Assembly: GCA_003993805.1 (NCBI GenBank)
Contig: RSEF01000003.1
Location: 66,121,818 to 66,185,817 of the forward strand
Reading direction: 5' to 3'
Origin: Himantopus leucocephalus
Lineage: Eukaryota; Chordata; Aves; Charadriiformes; Recurvirostridae
DNA length: 64,000 nt
This document shows, piece by piece, positions 12,256 through 25,600 of this stretch (the stretch's first letter is position 1; every line of letters begins with the position of its first letter). The notes under the pieces were generated by a model. That model was not told the origin of the DNA, did not search any database, and saw nothing but the letters and a program-made list of their open reading frames with translations. Both the position numbers and the translations under genes were made by a program.

Positions 12256-15155
12256 CTGGTGAGGCGGCTCGGGGCCTCCGCGGGGCCCTGGGGTTTGCGG
12301 TGGCGAAGGGGAAGGGCAGCGTCCGGCCGGGGCTTCGGGCCAAGGAGCGGGCCCGGTCCCCGCGGGGCCGCTGGTGCTTGGGGCAAAGGCGGGGCGGCCC
12401 CGCCGGTGCTGTTTCTGCCTGAAAATGTTCCGCTTTTGCTCGGCGTCAGCCCGGAGACCTCGGGTCTTATTTTGGGAACAGCCGGCTGCAGCCCCTTTCG
12501 GCCCCACTGGGCACAGAGCCTTCCCTTCGCTGTGGGTTTAAAGTACATAAATAAGTAAAAAATGGTCCGTGCCAGAAATGCTTGCCTAGGTCAGAGAAAG
12601 TGCTGCAGCCCACTTGTTGGGATTTTGGCACTGCGCAAGGTCAGCAGCAAGAAATCTCTGCTGGGGAAGGAGTTGCCCCCTCTCCCCCTCAAGTCTTCAC
12701 TTTCTTCCCAGGGTGACACCATGCAGGGTGCCTTTGCTTCCCGAAATATAGTGCACAGAACCAAGGAGCCAGGTGACACGGTGTCCTGATGTGCTTCTGC
12801 TAGGTCCCAGTGCTGTTACAGGGGAGCAGGAGATGTGCCCCGGAGAATCGTGCTGCGTGGCCAGTTCTGACATCAGGATGCAGTTTCGCTGCTGCTGTCA
12901 GCAGGAGCATTTATTGACTGCTGCTGCTGGTGGTGGTGGTGGTAACGAAACCAGTAGTAAAGAACAGTGTATTGAGTGGAATTCAGAGCACTGCTCGACA
13001 ACAAAACTTTTTACAGTTTTCAAGGCAAATTAATCCTTGGGAAAGCATCAGTGTTTGCGGTTGCAGCTAGAATGAGTTCATCCTCATGCTTTTTATGGTT
13101 TAGGATTTGGTGACTAAAAAGCGAAGGGTGAGTTGGTTGTGGTCATTTCCGTTCCTGTGAAGTAGCTTATCTGTTCATTTTAAAGGTGTCCAAAATACAC
13201 CTAACGGGCAGTGAGCTTTATGTGAACTTGAAAGTCTTTTCTGTCACTGTTACAGAGGGTCTTTTGCTGACAGAGGCAAAGAGAACCTCTTTAGATCAAA
13301 GCATTAAAAAATAAAGGGCCTGTGTGGTTTTTTTTTGCAGAAGATAACGCATTCTTGCTCTCACCCTGTGCTGTGAAACACAAGATCTTGTACTTACCTT
13401 GTGGCCAAAACAAAATATTTTTAGGTAGTCCTGTGTATTTATGGAAAGACTTCTTTTGTCAGCTGTTTTGCATCCTTGAATGCCATTATTTTTCACTGGA
13501 CTTAGGTATGTTTCTTTGTGATTTGTTTACTAGGTCTTCAAAGTAATTAAAATGTGATTAAAAGAGTATGTAAATGGTAAGGAACACAGAGACAACTCAA
13601 GTCTAAACCTTAGCCTGCAAGGACCACTAAAAAATACAAAACTAAACAAATAATTTGGAAAACACATAGCTTGCTATCCCTGCAATTCAGCTGCTCAGAA
13701 ACAAGGAAAAAACAAGGAAAAAAAAGAGGTAGAAGCAGAAAAGAGGTGTAAAGGGTAGGCCAGCTTAAAACTGAAACCACAGACAAAGGTTTTTTTTACT
13801 TAAAATGTTAAAAGCTTTTTTCCCCACAATTTATTTTTATTTCACATATGCATGATTTGAAGCTATTTCAGTTAGTTAATTTTGACATCTTCTTACTTTG
13901 TGTTCTGTCAGTTTCTGGACAGGTAAACATTGTTTCTAATGCTGACATCCAGGAAATAGGGGGTCCTAACTTTTTGTTCTCTTCTCAGCACTAATATAGA
14001 GGCTAAAAAACCTGTCCTTTATAATACCAGCTACTTCTAAAGCTGGTTTTTAGAGAAGTCACAAAGCTCTATAAGTATTTTCACACTGAACTGGAGGGAC
14101 TATTGATCCCACCTAATTTGTCTACAATGCGGGTACCAGAGACAACGCACTACACATTTGAACAGGGTTCAGCAAGTTTGAGGACAATGGCATCTTGAAA
14201 AAGGCGTGAGCTTGAGGTTGAACTGGGTAGGAATTCTGCTTTGTGTAGAGATGCCATAGAGAGGGTGCATTTTCCTTCTTGGGGAGGCAGAATTGCCCAA
14301 GCTTTGTTTGGTTTCTGTATTTGTAAGTTAGGGTTTGTCAGTAGGTTTTCTGCTGCTGATCTCTTAGCGTGCTTAAATATATGCTCACTGCTTTCTTCCA
14401 GCTGAAGGAAAGCCAGCTGGAGAGGTAGCTGCCCTCAGCTTGCCTCAGCTGGTAACTGTCAGAGTGGGAAGAACCTGTCAGGTAAGGTGTTTAAGTAAAC
14501 CTAACCCACGCATTACTGAAGGAAAGAAGAGAGATGCATAAGCAGATGAGGTAGATGGAGGGCTCTGTAACCTTCAGGTGAGGGATAGTGACAAGCAGCT
14601 GGCAACAGTGGCCTGTTGAGCCAGTGCTGGGGAGGAACCCTGCAGGTGAGACCTCCCACCTACACCTTTCTTGTGTCTGAAGGCAGGGTCCAGTGACTCC
14701 TTTTCACTATGAGACCCATGCTTTTGCCTTGATTTTCATCCAGGCTGCCCTGCTTTGATCTTGCCATTTCTGAATTCCTTCTCTCGGTCCAATACTCGAA
14801 TTTTTATTTTATTTTTTTTTCTCCCACAATCACCCACCAGCCCACTGTCCCATGTTCCAGTCAGTTCGTGTTAATGATTTTCACTCATTTTCAACATACT
14901 CTTTTTTTGTACAGATGGACTATTTTTATGTTTTGGTTATATTTCTCTTTCACTCTGCTATTTCATCTGCTTTCATGTTGTAGGGTCAGTTGTGCCAGTC
15001 CTCAACACTGGGTCACCACTTGGTTTCCGTTCATTAGTCGGTCACTGCAGGAACCTCATGAAGCATCCAGTAGTCACGCACACTGCTCTCTAGTACAGAT
15101 GAATGCCTTCTACAGTAACTGCTAAGACACACACACAGGGTTGAACTGTGAGTCA

Positions 15156-15174
15156 TATCATCATCATCATCATC
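15156..15174. repeat. (ATC)n trinucleotide microsatellite
   Basis: Six tandem ATC units in the first intron of ECHDC1. Simple repeat without evident function. Confidence 0.7.
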
Positions 15175-18100
15175 TTCAGTTCACGTGATCTATCCTTTTC
15201 TCCATACCCTGTCTTCGCACGTCTGTGCTTGTCACTGAAACTGCAGCTACCGAAGGTCTTCATCAAGTCAAGTTCTCTTGTGCTTCTTGACACATCAGCT
15301 GCCTCTGATGCCTTTGGCAATGTCAGAAAAGTGCCTTTCTAATTGGTTTGTTTTTTGTTATGTCGTTTGAATATTTTCTTTGCCCTGAGATTTCTTTTAT
15401 GGATTTTGTATGTTGGATCCCTTTATTTCTGCTATATTTTATCTCAGGATACCTTCATCCAAAACCAGAAATTCAGCTGATTTTTTTTGCAGGTGACTTA
15501 CAAGTCTGTATCTGCACATCACACCTGTCACTTCCTGCCCCATGTGAAAGGGCATGTGTATTTCCCTGATGTATTGAAAACACATCCCTGCATCTTTTCT
15601 CCCCGTTTTCTTTTTCCTGACTTGTTTCAATAATTCAGGCACTGTCTTTCAGTTGGAATTTTCCCTACTCCTGTATTTTAACTTGCTGATTATTTCTCTA
15701 ACTGCTCTGTAGTGCAGCATTTCTGGTTTGTGCATGCAGCTCAAATGCTTGTTTGGGCTCCCAGCGTCTAGTTCTCTGGTTTGTCTTAAGGTTTTCTACC
15801 CATCCAGGAAGTTGCTACCTACATCCCTTACCCAGTGCTCTGGCCAGCTATTGTTGTGGTCGCTGACAGTTGCAAGTGGCCTCTGATACATACGCATACA
15901 CAAAAATACATATATTGTCTGTGACTGTCTGCATGTCAATACATATGTTGCTCTTGCATAATGTGTATTATTCCTTTGATACTGAAGTGTTGACATTCAA
16001 TAGGTGTTCAGATTAATCCACAGTCTGCTAGCCCACAAGGCAAGGGTGTTATCACTTGAGTGCCAAATTGGATTTAAACTGTTGTTTTATGTAAGAGGTA
16101 CAATAACTGTGGAATGAATAACTATTGATATCCATGCTAACGGTTTATCTCTTAGTTGTCACGAGTGGTATGTAAAGCTATAGCACTTCTTAAAACATTT
16201 GAAAGATGGTAATTGCCCACAGTGTTTGTTATTCCTTTACTGTCAGAATTTTTCCCACTATAAAAACTGTCGGTAAACTGTGTGTGCTGCAGATGTTAAT
16301 GGATATAGCATGTCTGACGTTTTAAAGTTAGACTAAGGCATCATTTCTGTAAGTGTATTTAAATAGATGTAATTATGTTAAACTGAAAACTGGAAAATTT
16401 TAGTGTAATAAATATCTCTTGGCTTGTCCTATAGCATTGTGTGGGTTACTTCAACATCTCTCTCTTGCGCTGTTTTCACTTACAGTACAGAAAATCAATC
16501 TCAGTCATGCCGTGGAGTGCAAGTGCTCCGTACTGATTGGAATTTTGGATGTTGTTTAGCAGAAATCCCTTTAGATCGAGAAAGCTACAGCTTAAATATC
16601 ATGCTTTTCCTGAGTGGTTAGCTTTCTCAGACCGAGCTGTTAAAATAATCTTGTTTGTATTAAAAAAGTACTGGGTACTGACCAGTACTGTAAGAGATGG
16701 TTTTAAAGAAAATAATTCAATGATAATACCTTGCATGAGTCATTAATCATGAGTCATGATCAGCAGGCAGCAATGTCCAATTTGTTTTCTAATCCCGCGC
16801 TTGCTGATGCTCTTTATTACCATAGTGATAATATTAAGGAGCTGTTAATGCATATAACCACGCAGCTGAAAATGACAGACTTTTTCTGGTGGAATAAAAT
16901 TTCCATATCTTAAGTCTGCTTTGCTCTGTACGTTTTTTTGACATGTGAAATCTAGGTAGTATAAAAGTGATCAAACAAGTATAATTTGGCAGAGAGTTAG
17001 ATTAACAGAACAGACTTTTCTTTGCTTTCAAGCCAATCATCATGGCTTCATAGAGAATTAAATCTAGTCTATCTTCTTACGAGGATTGGGGAGGCTTTGT
17101 ATTCATTAAAAACTGGGAGCTAATTGTTCAGGCTACACTTTGCAACGAGTGCCTGCACTATCCATGTTTTTAATGTTTGTTCTCGCAGGAGCAAAAACTA
17201 GTAGCTGGATGGAAAGTTTTATTGCATGATATGTTGGGGAATGACTACTGAAGTTTTAGAGAAAATGGAAGGCTGTTTCTCTTCTGAGAGTCTGAATATA
17301 AAAAGAATCGTTTAGCTGAGAAATGAGCTTTGGAAACCTGTTATCACTCTTAAATACAATTTTATCAAGAGAAGCCATTTTAAAAGCTCTGAAAGGTGAT
17401 GGCTGAAATATTGCAGACAATATTAGAATGTGCATAGATGGAGAGTGTTGCGGTGCAGCAGCAGTTGCGTGGTATTTATGAAGTAATGAATGTTGTATTC
17501 AATCAGATTTTAAGTTGATTAAATTTTCATTAGTTTTACTAGTTTATTCTTGAGTGTAGAAAAGTTGATCGTGACAAATTAAAATCTTGAATTTAGTAAG
17601 GAACTCAGAAGACCCTTTGAAGCGTCTCACCAGATGTTAAAAAATGATCCTTGTATGTATTCCAGTGCACATGACCTTATAATGCATAGATTCATATAGG
17701 CCTTACTAGTTTCCTTGTGTTGAACTTGGGAGATAGTGGTGTATTGGTGGATGCAGTGTGGCAGGACAGGTATGAATCTACTGGCATAGATGGCTGTCTT
17801 TGAAATTGCCTGGTACGATGCATACTCCTCCGCATGCCGTGATGTGGTTGCTGTGCAAACTCTTCCTCTGTTTCCATGAGGATTACACCTGACCCAACAG
17901 AATCGTTTTCCACTTTAGTGTGGGATGATGCAGCTAGAGACAAGATAAGCGTACTCCTGACAGGATTGTTACTTCTTTCATTAGAAGCTAACTGTGTGTG
18001 TGTTTTTTAATGTGTTTGCTTGTTCTTGTGTATGTAATAAATGTTTTTAAAATTTTGAATCTGCAAACTGTAAGATGCCCAGAAGACAGAGTAAAATATA

Positions 18101-19465
18101 GCTGTCACCAAATTCTGTCTCAGTGAATATGTTTGTGTTCCAGGTTCACCTTAGAGAAACTTTCCAGGAGCTTCTTACTAATTTTGAAAGCATCTTGTTT
18201 CTGCCAAATATGATTAAGAAACAAAGATAGTCTTTTCCCAGTTCTCCAAAAAATTAGCATCTACAAGGTCTTCTGAACAACTGTATCCGTTAAAAAGGGG
18301 GTTGGGGCAAAGCTAGGACTAGTCCAGCGAATTGCAAGATTTAAATACAGCAAACCTTTTTCTGTGTCCTGTGGTGGTTCTTCTGATTCCTACTCTGAGT
18401 GGCTTCTAAGGTGACTTTTTTTTTTCAGATGACCTGTCTCCAGTTCAGGCTTTACCCAGTTTCTTTCAAATCAGTTGTCAGCCACTTTCTTCAGTAGAAA
18501 CTTTTCCAAAGTAAATAAAATAAGGCAGAGCCACAGATCAAGAATAATATTTGACAATTACTTCCTTGTTATTTCCTGGTATACATGCATACATTGTAGA
18601 GTGGAAATAGTGGAGGAAAACAACATGGATGTACTTGTACATAGAAATAGACTACCAATGTTACGTAGCTGTATAAAAGCCAAGTGTAATGCTTGGTGTA
18701 TAATGTTGTTGTACACTTTTCCTCCTTTAGGGTACTGCACAGGTTCTGGTGTTCCATGTCCAAGTGAGATCAATTCAAAGTGGAACAAAAGCTACTGGAA
18801 TGACTGGGAAAAACATACAGCTACCACAGACTAGGAAGTCTAACTAGCATTAAGGTGGAGCATGATAAATATGTTAATGCAATTAGGTGACAAGGAACAG
18901 ACCTTGAGACAGGAATGGTCTTTGGTTCCTAATTTTTGTGTTCCTCAGGTATTTATCTCAGAAAGGTCGTGCAATGTAATAGTTGCTTACAGGAAAGCAG
19001 GATATCCAGATCCTGAAAACTAGGGGCTTTGATAGGATTTCTCCTCCAACACAGGTGTGTGTGGGGGGATTGTGGGTTTCTTTTGGTGGAAGGAGGAGAA
19101 TTTGGAAGATTAATACAGAGTAAGTTGGTCTAATGGAGTATGTAAGCATCTTATAACAGTTCTTGAGCCTCTTTGATGTTTCACACCCAAATACTTTTGC
19201 GTAATTTTTAGAAGAAAATACTTTAAAGGATGCTAATTTCTGTCTTAACTTCTAAAAGCACGTCATAAAACTCCTTCTGTTAAATTTGTGGGAGTAGGTT
19301 CAAACTAAGAGTTTTGCAAATACAGTCTGCAGTGATTTCTGTAGACTTTTGTGATTGCATCACCTTTATATTAGTTTCTGCTGTCCTGCTTCTCTCTCTG
19401 TCAGAGGACTGAGGTGGATCTCAAAGAGAATTTCCTGATTTTTTTCCCCCTCTGTTTATTTCCAG

Positions 19466-19687
19466 AAATGGCCATTTCCCTGTGGAAGAACTTACTTCAG
19501 ACTACAAAGGGAAGGATACTGCAACAGAGAAGGGTGTCACTGTACAATGGTGCTCATGGTTATGAGGAAGAATTGATAAAGAAGAAACTTCAGCAGTTTG
19601 CTGGTGGATCCATCAACCTCTCCAAAGAAGACAATGGCATTGCAGTACTTACTTTGAACAACCCGAAGCTAATGAATGCCTTTACAG
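19466..19687 (+). CDS. ECHDC1: ECHDC1 first coding exon (residues 1-74)
   Basis: The acceptor TTATTTCCAG lies before 19,466; two UTR bases precede ATG at 19,468. The donor is ACAG|GTATTA at 19,687/19,688, leaving phase 1 (first base of Gly74). It encodes the basic N-terminal segment (RILQQRRVSLY, weakly like a targeting or amphipathic leader) and the first beta-strands of the crotonase fold. Confidence 0.93.
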
Positions 19688-22600
19688 GTATTAATTAGTT
19701 GATGGGGTTGCAGGTTTGGGTTTTTTTCTCCTTCAGTTACCCATTTTAGCATTTTGCATAAACAAAATGAAAATCTATGCCTTACTGTTCCATAGCTAAA
19801 AGAAGAAATGTTTAAGTTTTATTCAGATGTGCAGCAATTGCCCACCATTCTGCATAGTAGGTTTGCGATAAATGTCATAAGAATATAAAGAATTCTCAGT
19901 GAGACAGGGACTGTGAGGCAGAACATGCCTCTCCCTGTTTTTTTTCAGTCAGCACAATTCTGCTACTGTGCTCTTTCTTGTATCTCATTTTGTCTCTACT
20001 GCTCTGGAAACATGCAGGGTATTTTTGTGGGGGTGGGATGATGCCATCTTTGTTTTGCAGGTGGTGTAGAAAGGGTGAGTTTATTTCTTTACCTAAAGCC
20101 TTCCCTGTAACTTAAGCTTCTGCAATTTGGTCTTTTCCAGTCACTCAGACTGGCTTCGATTTCTTCTTCATTTGCGTTATGTCTTGGATACCAATGACTG
20201 GTTAACTAAAGATAGGATGAGCTGGGTATTCTCAGCTGTTGCAGATCAAGGATCTATTTAATATGTTTTTGTACTGGACAATACTTAGCTATCAAAACCA
20301 AGTGCCCTATTTTATTAATCTCGTATTATGAGAGGCTTTCAATCTCCAAGATAGGTATTTTTGCTGTCTCTTCTTTAACTGTCTAGAATGCTTCAATTTA
20401 TGCTGTTCTCTTCAGACTTAAGTGGCACAGGTTCAGGGCCTGCATCTGCCTGAGGTTGAGCTGTGCATAAGCCTTTACGCTAAGAATGCCTTTATCTCTT
20501 AATATTTTGAAATTGATACTTTTGTATCGTCTTGTTAATTTCTTTTTTTGCTGTTGTTTTCCTCCTCAGTTCTCACTGTTCCTTTGCTGTCAGCAAATAT
20601 GTTTGCAACCCACTAGCAAAGCATAGAGCTGTTTGGGAGTGTCAATCTACTCCTTCCACTAGTGATTGTTAGCTGAAAGGGAGAGAACCTAACAGAATAA
20701 CAGTTAGTGGTAATGCACCTAGATGTCTCTGCAGTTTCTCTTTTGTTTCCCCTTAAAAGCTCATGTATAAAATCATTACCTAACTTGAGAAGTTGTAGCT
20801 AAAGGATGTTAGCATGGCGATTGTCCTTCTGAATGCCTCCCTGTCAGCATGCATGTTATTATACAATCATAATTACATCGCTGTTTTCTCTTTTTCTACA
20901 CATTGATTTTTATTTTTAACTCAAAATAGAGCTGTGCAATGTACACCTTGTAGACTGTGTGTTCTTAGCTTATTTGTTGTGGAAGTTGAAAGGGGCATGA
21001 GAAATGAGATGTAATGGTAAAAAGAGAAAGGACAGATAAAGCCCACTCTGCTAGGGAGATCAGGTGTAATACAAGTCAAGTTGCTTAAACTAGACTTTTA
21101 TAGAAAGTTATAACTATGTTCTCTGTTTTCTGGGTGCTTGGCAGAAGGGGCTCAGAACTGATTTGTTGAAGTGCTGAGCAGTTGCAGCTGCTCTTTAGGC
21201 CACTGGTAGCTGTCCTTTGGCTATATGAAGTGCTATATAATGTTAATGTACTGAAATCATATCACACATCTCAAGTTGAGCACCCAAAATTAGCAGATTA
21301 TTTTCTCTCTGGCTCAGTTAGTGCTCTGTAAATTAATATCTTCTCTCCTTATAGGACTGCTGTGAAACTAAATTATTAGTGTATGTGAATTAGATGCTCT
21401 AGTAGCAAAGAGGGACTAGAAAAACCCATGAGGAAATTAATAGTTCTGTCTTTGTTGCAAACCCTGATTAGCATATAGCAAATGAGGCATAGGATCAGGC
21501 AGTTCTGTTTTACGGTAGTGTGTAGAATCCTGTAGAGAGCAGTACTCCATTTTGCTAGGTAATAGCTGCAAAAATTTGCTCTGGAAAAATCTTACTATTG
21601 CAGTTCAAGAAATTACTGCTTCTTTCTACTGCGCACTTCTGCCTGCCAGAGACTTTTGTTGTTACAGGAGGGAAGAGTAGAAGCAAAATCATGCTGGCCC
21701 CTTGGCTGCTGCGGTGGATGGTATGGCATATTAATTTATACTGCTCTTCATTTCATGTTAACATTACTGTCTGTAAACTGTAGTTGCTGAGGAACTAGCA
21801 AGCACTTGATCCTTTTCCTTTTGTTGTGTATCAAGTAATACCCTTCAGTAGAAGTAGGAAGAGGGATGGGATGCACAACCCCTAAATTGCCCTGGTAAGA
21901 CCTGGTTGACTTCATCAGCCAGAGCCTACAGATACTTCCCCTCAAATAAATTCTGCGTCAGAACTTCTGGATAGTGGCAGATGTGAATTTAGAAATACAC
22001 GTACACTTCCTTTAGAAAGCTGCAAAACATCATTAAACTGTTGAGAGAAATCCTGTTTGCCAGGCATTTACTTTACACAGCAGCTTTTTATCTCAAAGGG
22101 ATTATGTTTATTCTAAGCTTGAGCAACTCATGGAATGAAAAGCAGAACAAAATTGTTAGCAAATTGCTAATGGGCAATGTGGAGGTTGTTATGCCTTTTT
22201 TCTCTTCTTAATTGGAATCTGATAGCCACCTGTTTGAAATGGTCTCTTTGGAAACAAATGCTAATAATGTCAGTTTAAGCCTGGTGGAGCCAATTTCAGC
22301 AGCCCAACCTCTTGCTGAACTAAGGTCGAGCTTAATTTAAAAGCGAAGGAAGCCAGCCTGCAGGAATTAGATAATAATAGTAAGAATTTTATTTTCTAGA
22401 ATTGACTTTAAAGCATTTATTCTCAGATTATAATTAAGATGCAAACAGATTATTATTGCAAGTAGATTTAGTTCTGTGAAGAGCACAGACCTACTGGTAA
22501 CAAATACTGAAGGACCAAGACTGGCAGAATGAGGACTTGCTTTAGTATTGGGTCCGCATCATAATATCAAACATCATGGACTATGTCTGTTGGTAAAATG

Positions 22601-25600
22601 ATCAGCATTGTCAGTAATGGAAGGGATCCTCTACCAGGAGGGCGGGACAGGCTCTGGCCAGTGTCTCTTGTCCCCTGCTGTTGCGTGTAACTGGCTCACA
22701 TGGTTCCTTTTTGTAAACTCCATTTTTCAGTTAACTAGGTATTTGGCTTGTAGTACTCTGTGGAAAGACTCTTCAATACCTCGCTGCTTTGATTATTAAA
22801 AGCACAACAAACAGTTGTGCTGTATCTTGACTTGGCACCGTTTTTGTAAGAAAACTTGGGAAATGTGCAAAAAGTGAAATCCATGGGTTTGATGCACACC
22901 TATTTAAACAACGACATTTGCAGAAAAGTTATTGTTGAATGTACTGTCAGGCTGGGAAAGCATTTCAGGTAAGACCCACAAAAATCTCATCTATGCCTAG
23001 TTCTGCTCGGTGTTTGCATTCATGGCTTGGATGATGGAGTAGAAGGTGAACTACTGAAATTGTCAGATGACCCCAAATTGGGAGACTGTGGAAGAAAATT
23101 ATTATTTGGAGCAGAGGAGTGGAATTTAAAGTGTTCTTGATTAACTGCTACAAAAAGCTCAAGATCAGCAAAGTTAAACTCAATGAAAGCAAGTGTAATG
23201 TGCAACATACACAAAGCATGACCGAATTATAAATACAGAAGGGAAAGGAACCAGTAAAAGTGCTGGGATGTGTTAGAGGATCATAGCCTGGACCTGACAG
23301 TGGAAAAAACCCAACCCAATGTCATTCGGGTATATAATACGTAATGTCCACTTAATTACTGCCTTCCTTGGGAATGTTGTCAAAATGTGCTATTTCAGTG
23401 GCTGAGACCAAGGTTAAGGTGGAAGTGCTTGACTGAGAACTCAATCTTGACCTGGGAAGCTTACTTTGTAAGGAACTGCAAGGAAAACAAGCAGGAAGGA
23501 AAAAAAAAAGTACCTCCCACGTGAGGATGGCTGCTAACAGGCAATTTCAGAACAGAATGAGTTCTGTGCATGCAGGCATAGGGTCAAGAAACCAATACTT
23601 TTGGCAGAAAAGGAAAGAGCCCTTGAGGGTATTGATCTAAAGCGCGTTTCTATCTGAAGAAGGTCGGCCTGTCCACCTAAATTCTCGTGAAAGGAGTGTA
23701 AAGCCAAGAGTGTTATCAGCCTATATGTAGCCTGCTTTCTGAAATTAGTTTCTGTAGATGTTTTCTCTTAAGAATATAACTGAATGAGAGTCGTACGCAT
23801 TCAGAGAGGAAGAGCTTTAAGATAATGCTGTGTAAGCTCAGTTGGTGTGGAAGATGCTGCAGTCTAGGATGAGCTCTAGAAACAGGAGTTTGTAGAGTTC
23901 CATGTCAGGAAGGGTACTTAAGCAAAGATACATGAATATTATGTTTACGCTAGAATAAAAAGGTAGTACTGTACAATCCATATATTTGGAGCCTAGGATA
24001 TATTTTGTAAAGACAGCGTTTCTAGAAGGGTGCCAGGGAGGGAATTAAGGATGTTTCAGAAACATTTTTTTTTCCTTGGGCTTTTAAAAGATAAAAGACA
24101 CCTTGCTCCTATTTTCAAATATATCTTTATTTTCTTTTGCATGGATACTTCTAAATGTCTTTGACCTCCAACATAGTTTGCACTTTAGCCTTTTTATAGG
24201 AATCTTTATTAACATTGACTGGTTGTACCTTCAGCCCACCTTGCACATGATTCTTTTCTGTACTCTGCCAGTTTTTTCAGCAGGGTGAAATGGTGGTAAC
24301 ACCAAAATGACTAGATGGACAGATTTGGATGGCTAGATTTAAGTCCATGTGTCCTGAATGTATGCAATTGCAAACAAGAATAAATCAGATAGAGTTTATG
24401 CTTGCCTCCTTGCACTTGTCTCCTTGTTGTTTTTTTTTCCTTTGGAGTGTAACACCAATATCCTTCATGCAGAATATCCTCCAGAATTTCAGGAAGTGCA
24501 TCTTTGAGGAAAAAATGTGTGTCAGTGCTTGTGTACAGGATTCAAGGTGATGCTTTCCCTTGTGTTTTTAAGCCCATCACTTGTTAACTTGGTTTTGGTG
24601 GTGAAAACTGTAAATGAAAAATGTTAAAAATTTTACTTCTCCCCTTTTGACAGGTACTATGATGCTAGAACTCCAGGAGAGGGTAACTGAACTGGAAAAC
24701 TGGAAGGATGGCAAAGGCCTTATCATCTATGGTGCAGGAAACACCTTTTGCTCGGGATCTGATTTGAATGCTGTCAAAGCAATATCCAACTCCCAGGCAA
24801 GTAGTGATACAAATAAAGTTTTTGGAGAAGAATGAGCTTTCTGATATTCTGAGATCCTTTTCAGACAGAGGTGTTGCACTATGCTTCTGCTGCAATATTA
24901 CATGCAAGTCACAGAATGGAGCTTTTAATGGTTGTAAAAATGCTGGCAGCCCCTTTAAGCCATGGCTTAAGTGTTATTGTAATTGATTCATAACTCTAAA
25001 TTCCTACATTACCTATTCTTTTTAGCCTTTTCTTTTAAAAATGTCATTTCAGTTTCTCAGAGCAGTACATGGTGAATTTACACATCAAATAAGCTGTGCT
25101 TCAGTAGTTTGACCTTTAGAAACATACAAGTAATCATTTCTCTTATATTCTAAAGTAAAACACGAATTTAAGTAGCATGGCCACTATTACAGAAAGGTTT
25201 CAACTTTGTCAAAAATGTGCTTGGACCTTCGTAAAATGGAAGGACAGATGCAATTCTTGCGCTGTAAAGCTTTGGCATTGATCTTGCAGTCCGGTCAGGT
25301 GAGTCTTGTGTGTAACTATGGGGTTGAAGAGGTCAGGGTTTGATAGCAGTTTTTCCCTCATGGCACTCGTCTTGACAACCTGCACATGTGCTGCAATTCT
25401 TTTTGTGGGTTAATATGTGGTTCTCGGCAATGTGTGAAATAGGACTTTGTCAGCTGCAGGGGAGGAGGGTCTTCCTGTGCTGCTTTTATGTCCTGGTTTG
25501 CAACTGTGGTAACTGGCATCCTGGTGCTTTTTTGTAGACACTTCAAGATTCAGGATTAACCACGAATTAAACATTTAGTTGAACATTCCTGTAAGAACAC

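Larger units (their letters stand above)
11780..12425 (+). promoter_or_regulatory. ECHDC1: CpG island, likely ECHDC1 promoter
   Basis: About 640 bp of very GC- and CpG-rich DNA with several GC boxes (GGGGCGG or GGGCGGG near 11,952, 12,217 and 12,387), CCGCC clusters and no clear TATA box: the profile of a housekeeping promoter. It is the only strong island between the left intergenic DNA and the first coding exon of ECHDC1, 7 kb downstream. A housekeeping-type promoter fits a broadly expressed metabolic enzyme. The 258-codon open frames that cover the island on both strands are stop-poor only because of the GC content and are not genes. The exact transcription start cannot be read from sequence. 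Confidence 0.75.
12122..19465 (+). other. ECHDC1: ECHDC1 intron 1 (inferred)
   Basis: About 7.3 kb between the candidate first exon and the first coding exon, if the donor at 12,122 is used. It contains a short (ATC)n run near 15,156-15,174 and nothing else I can name. The segment 16,730-16,905, rich in ATTAATCATGAGTCAT-like homeodomain and AP-1-type words, may be regulatory. Other parts appear to be plain AT-rich intron. Confidence 0.5.

Noticed and set aside
11731..12558. Long open frames (up to 258 codons) on both strands of the CpG island
   Set aside because: They are Pro/Ala/Gly/Arg-rich, overlap each other in many frames and contain the GGGGAC repeat. They exist because GC-rich DNA has few stop codons. 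No domain is recognisable.
19414..19467. Upstream in-frame ATG extending ECHDC1 by 18 codons
   Set aside because: This stretch includes the polypyrimidine tract and acceptor of intron 1. The conserved N-terminus begins at the ATG at 19,468.
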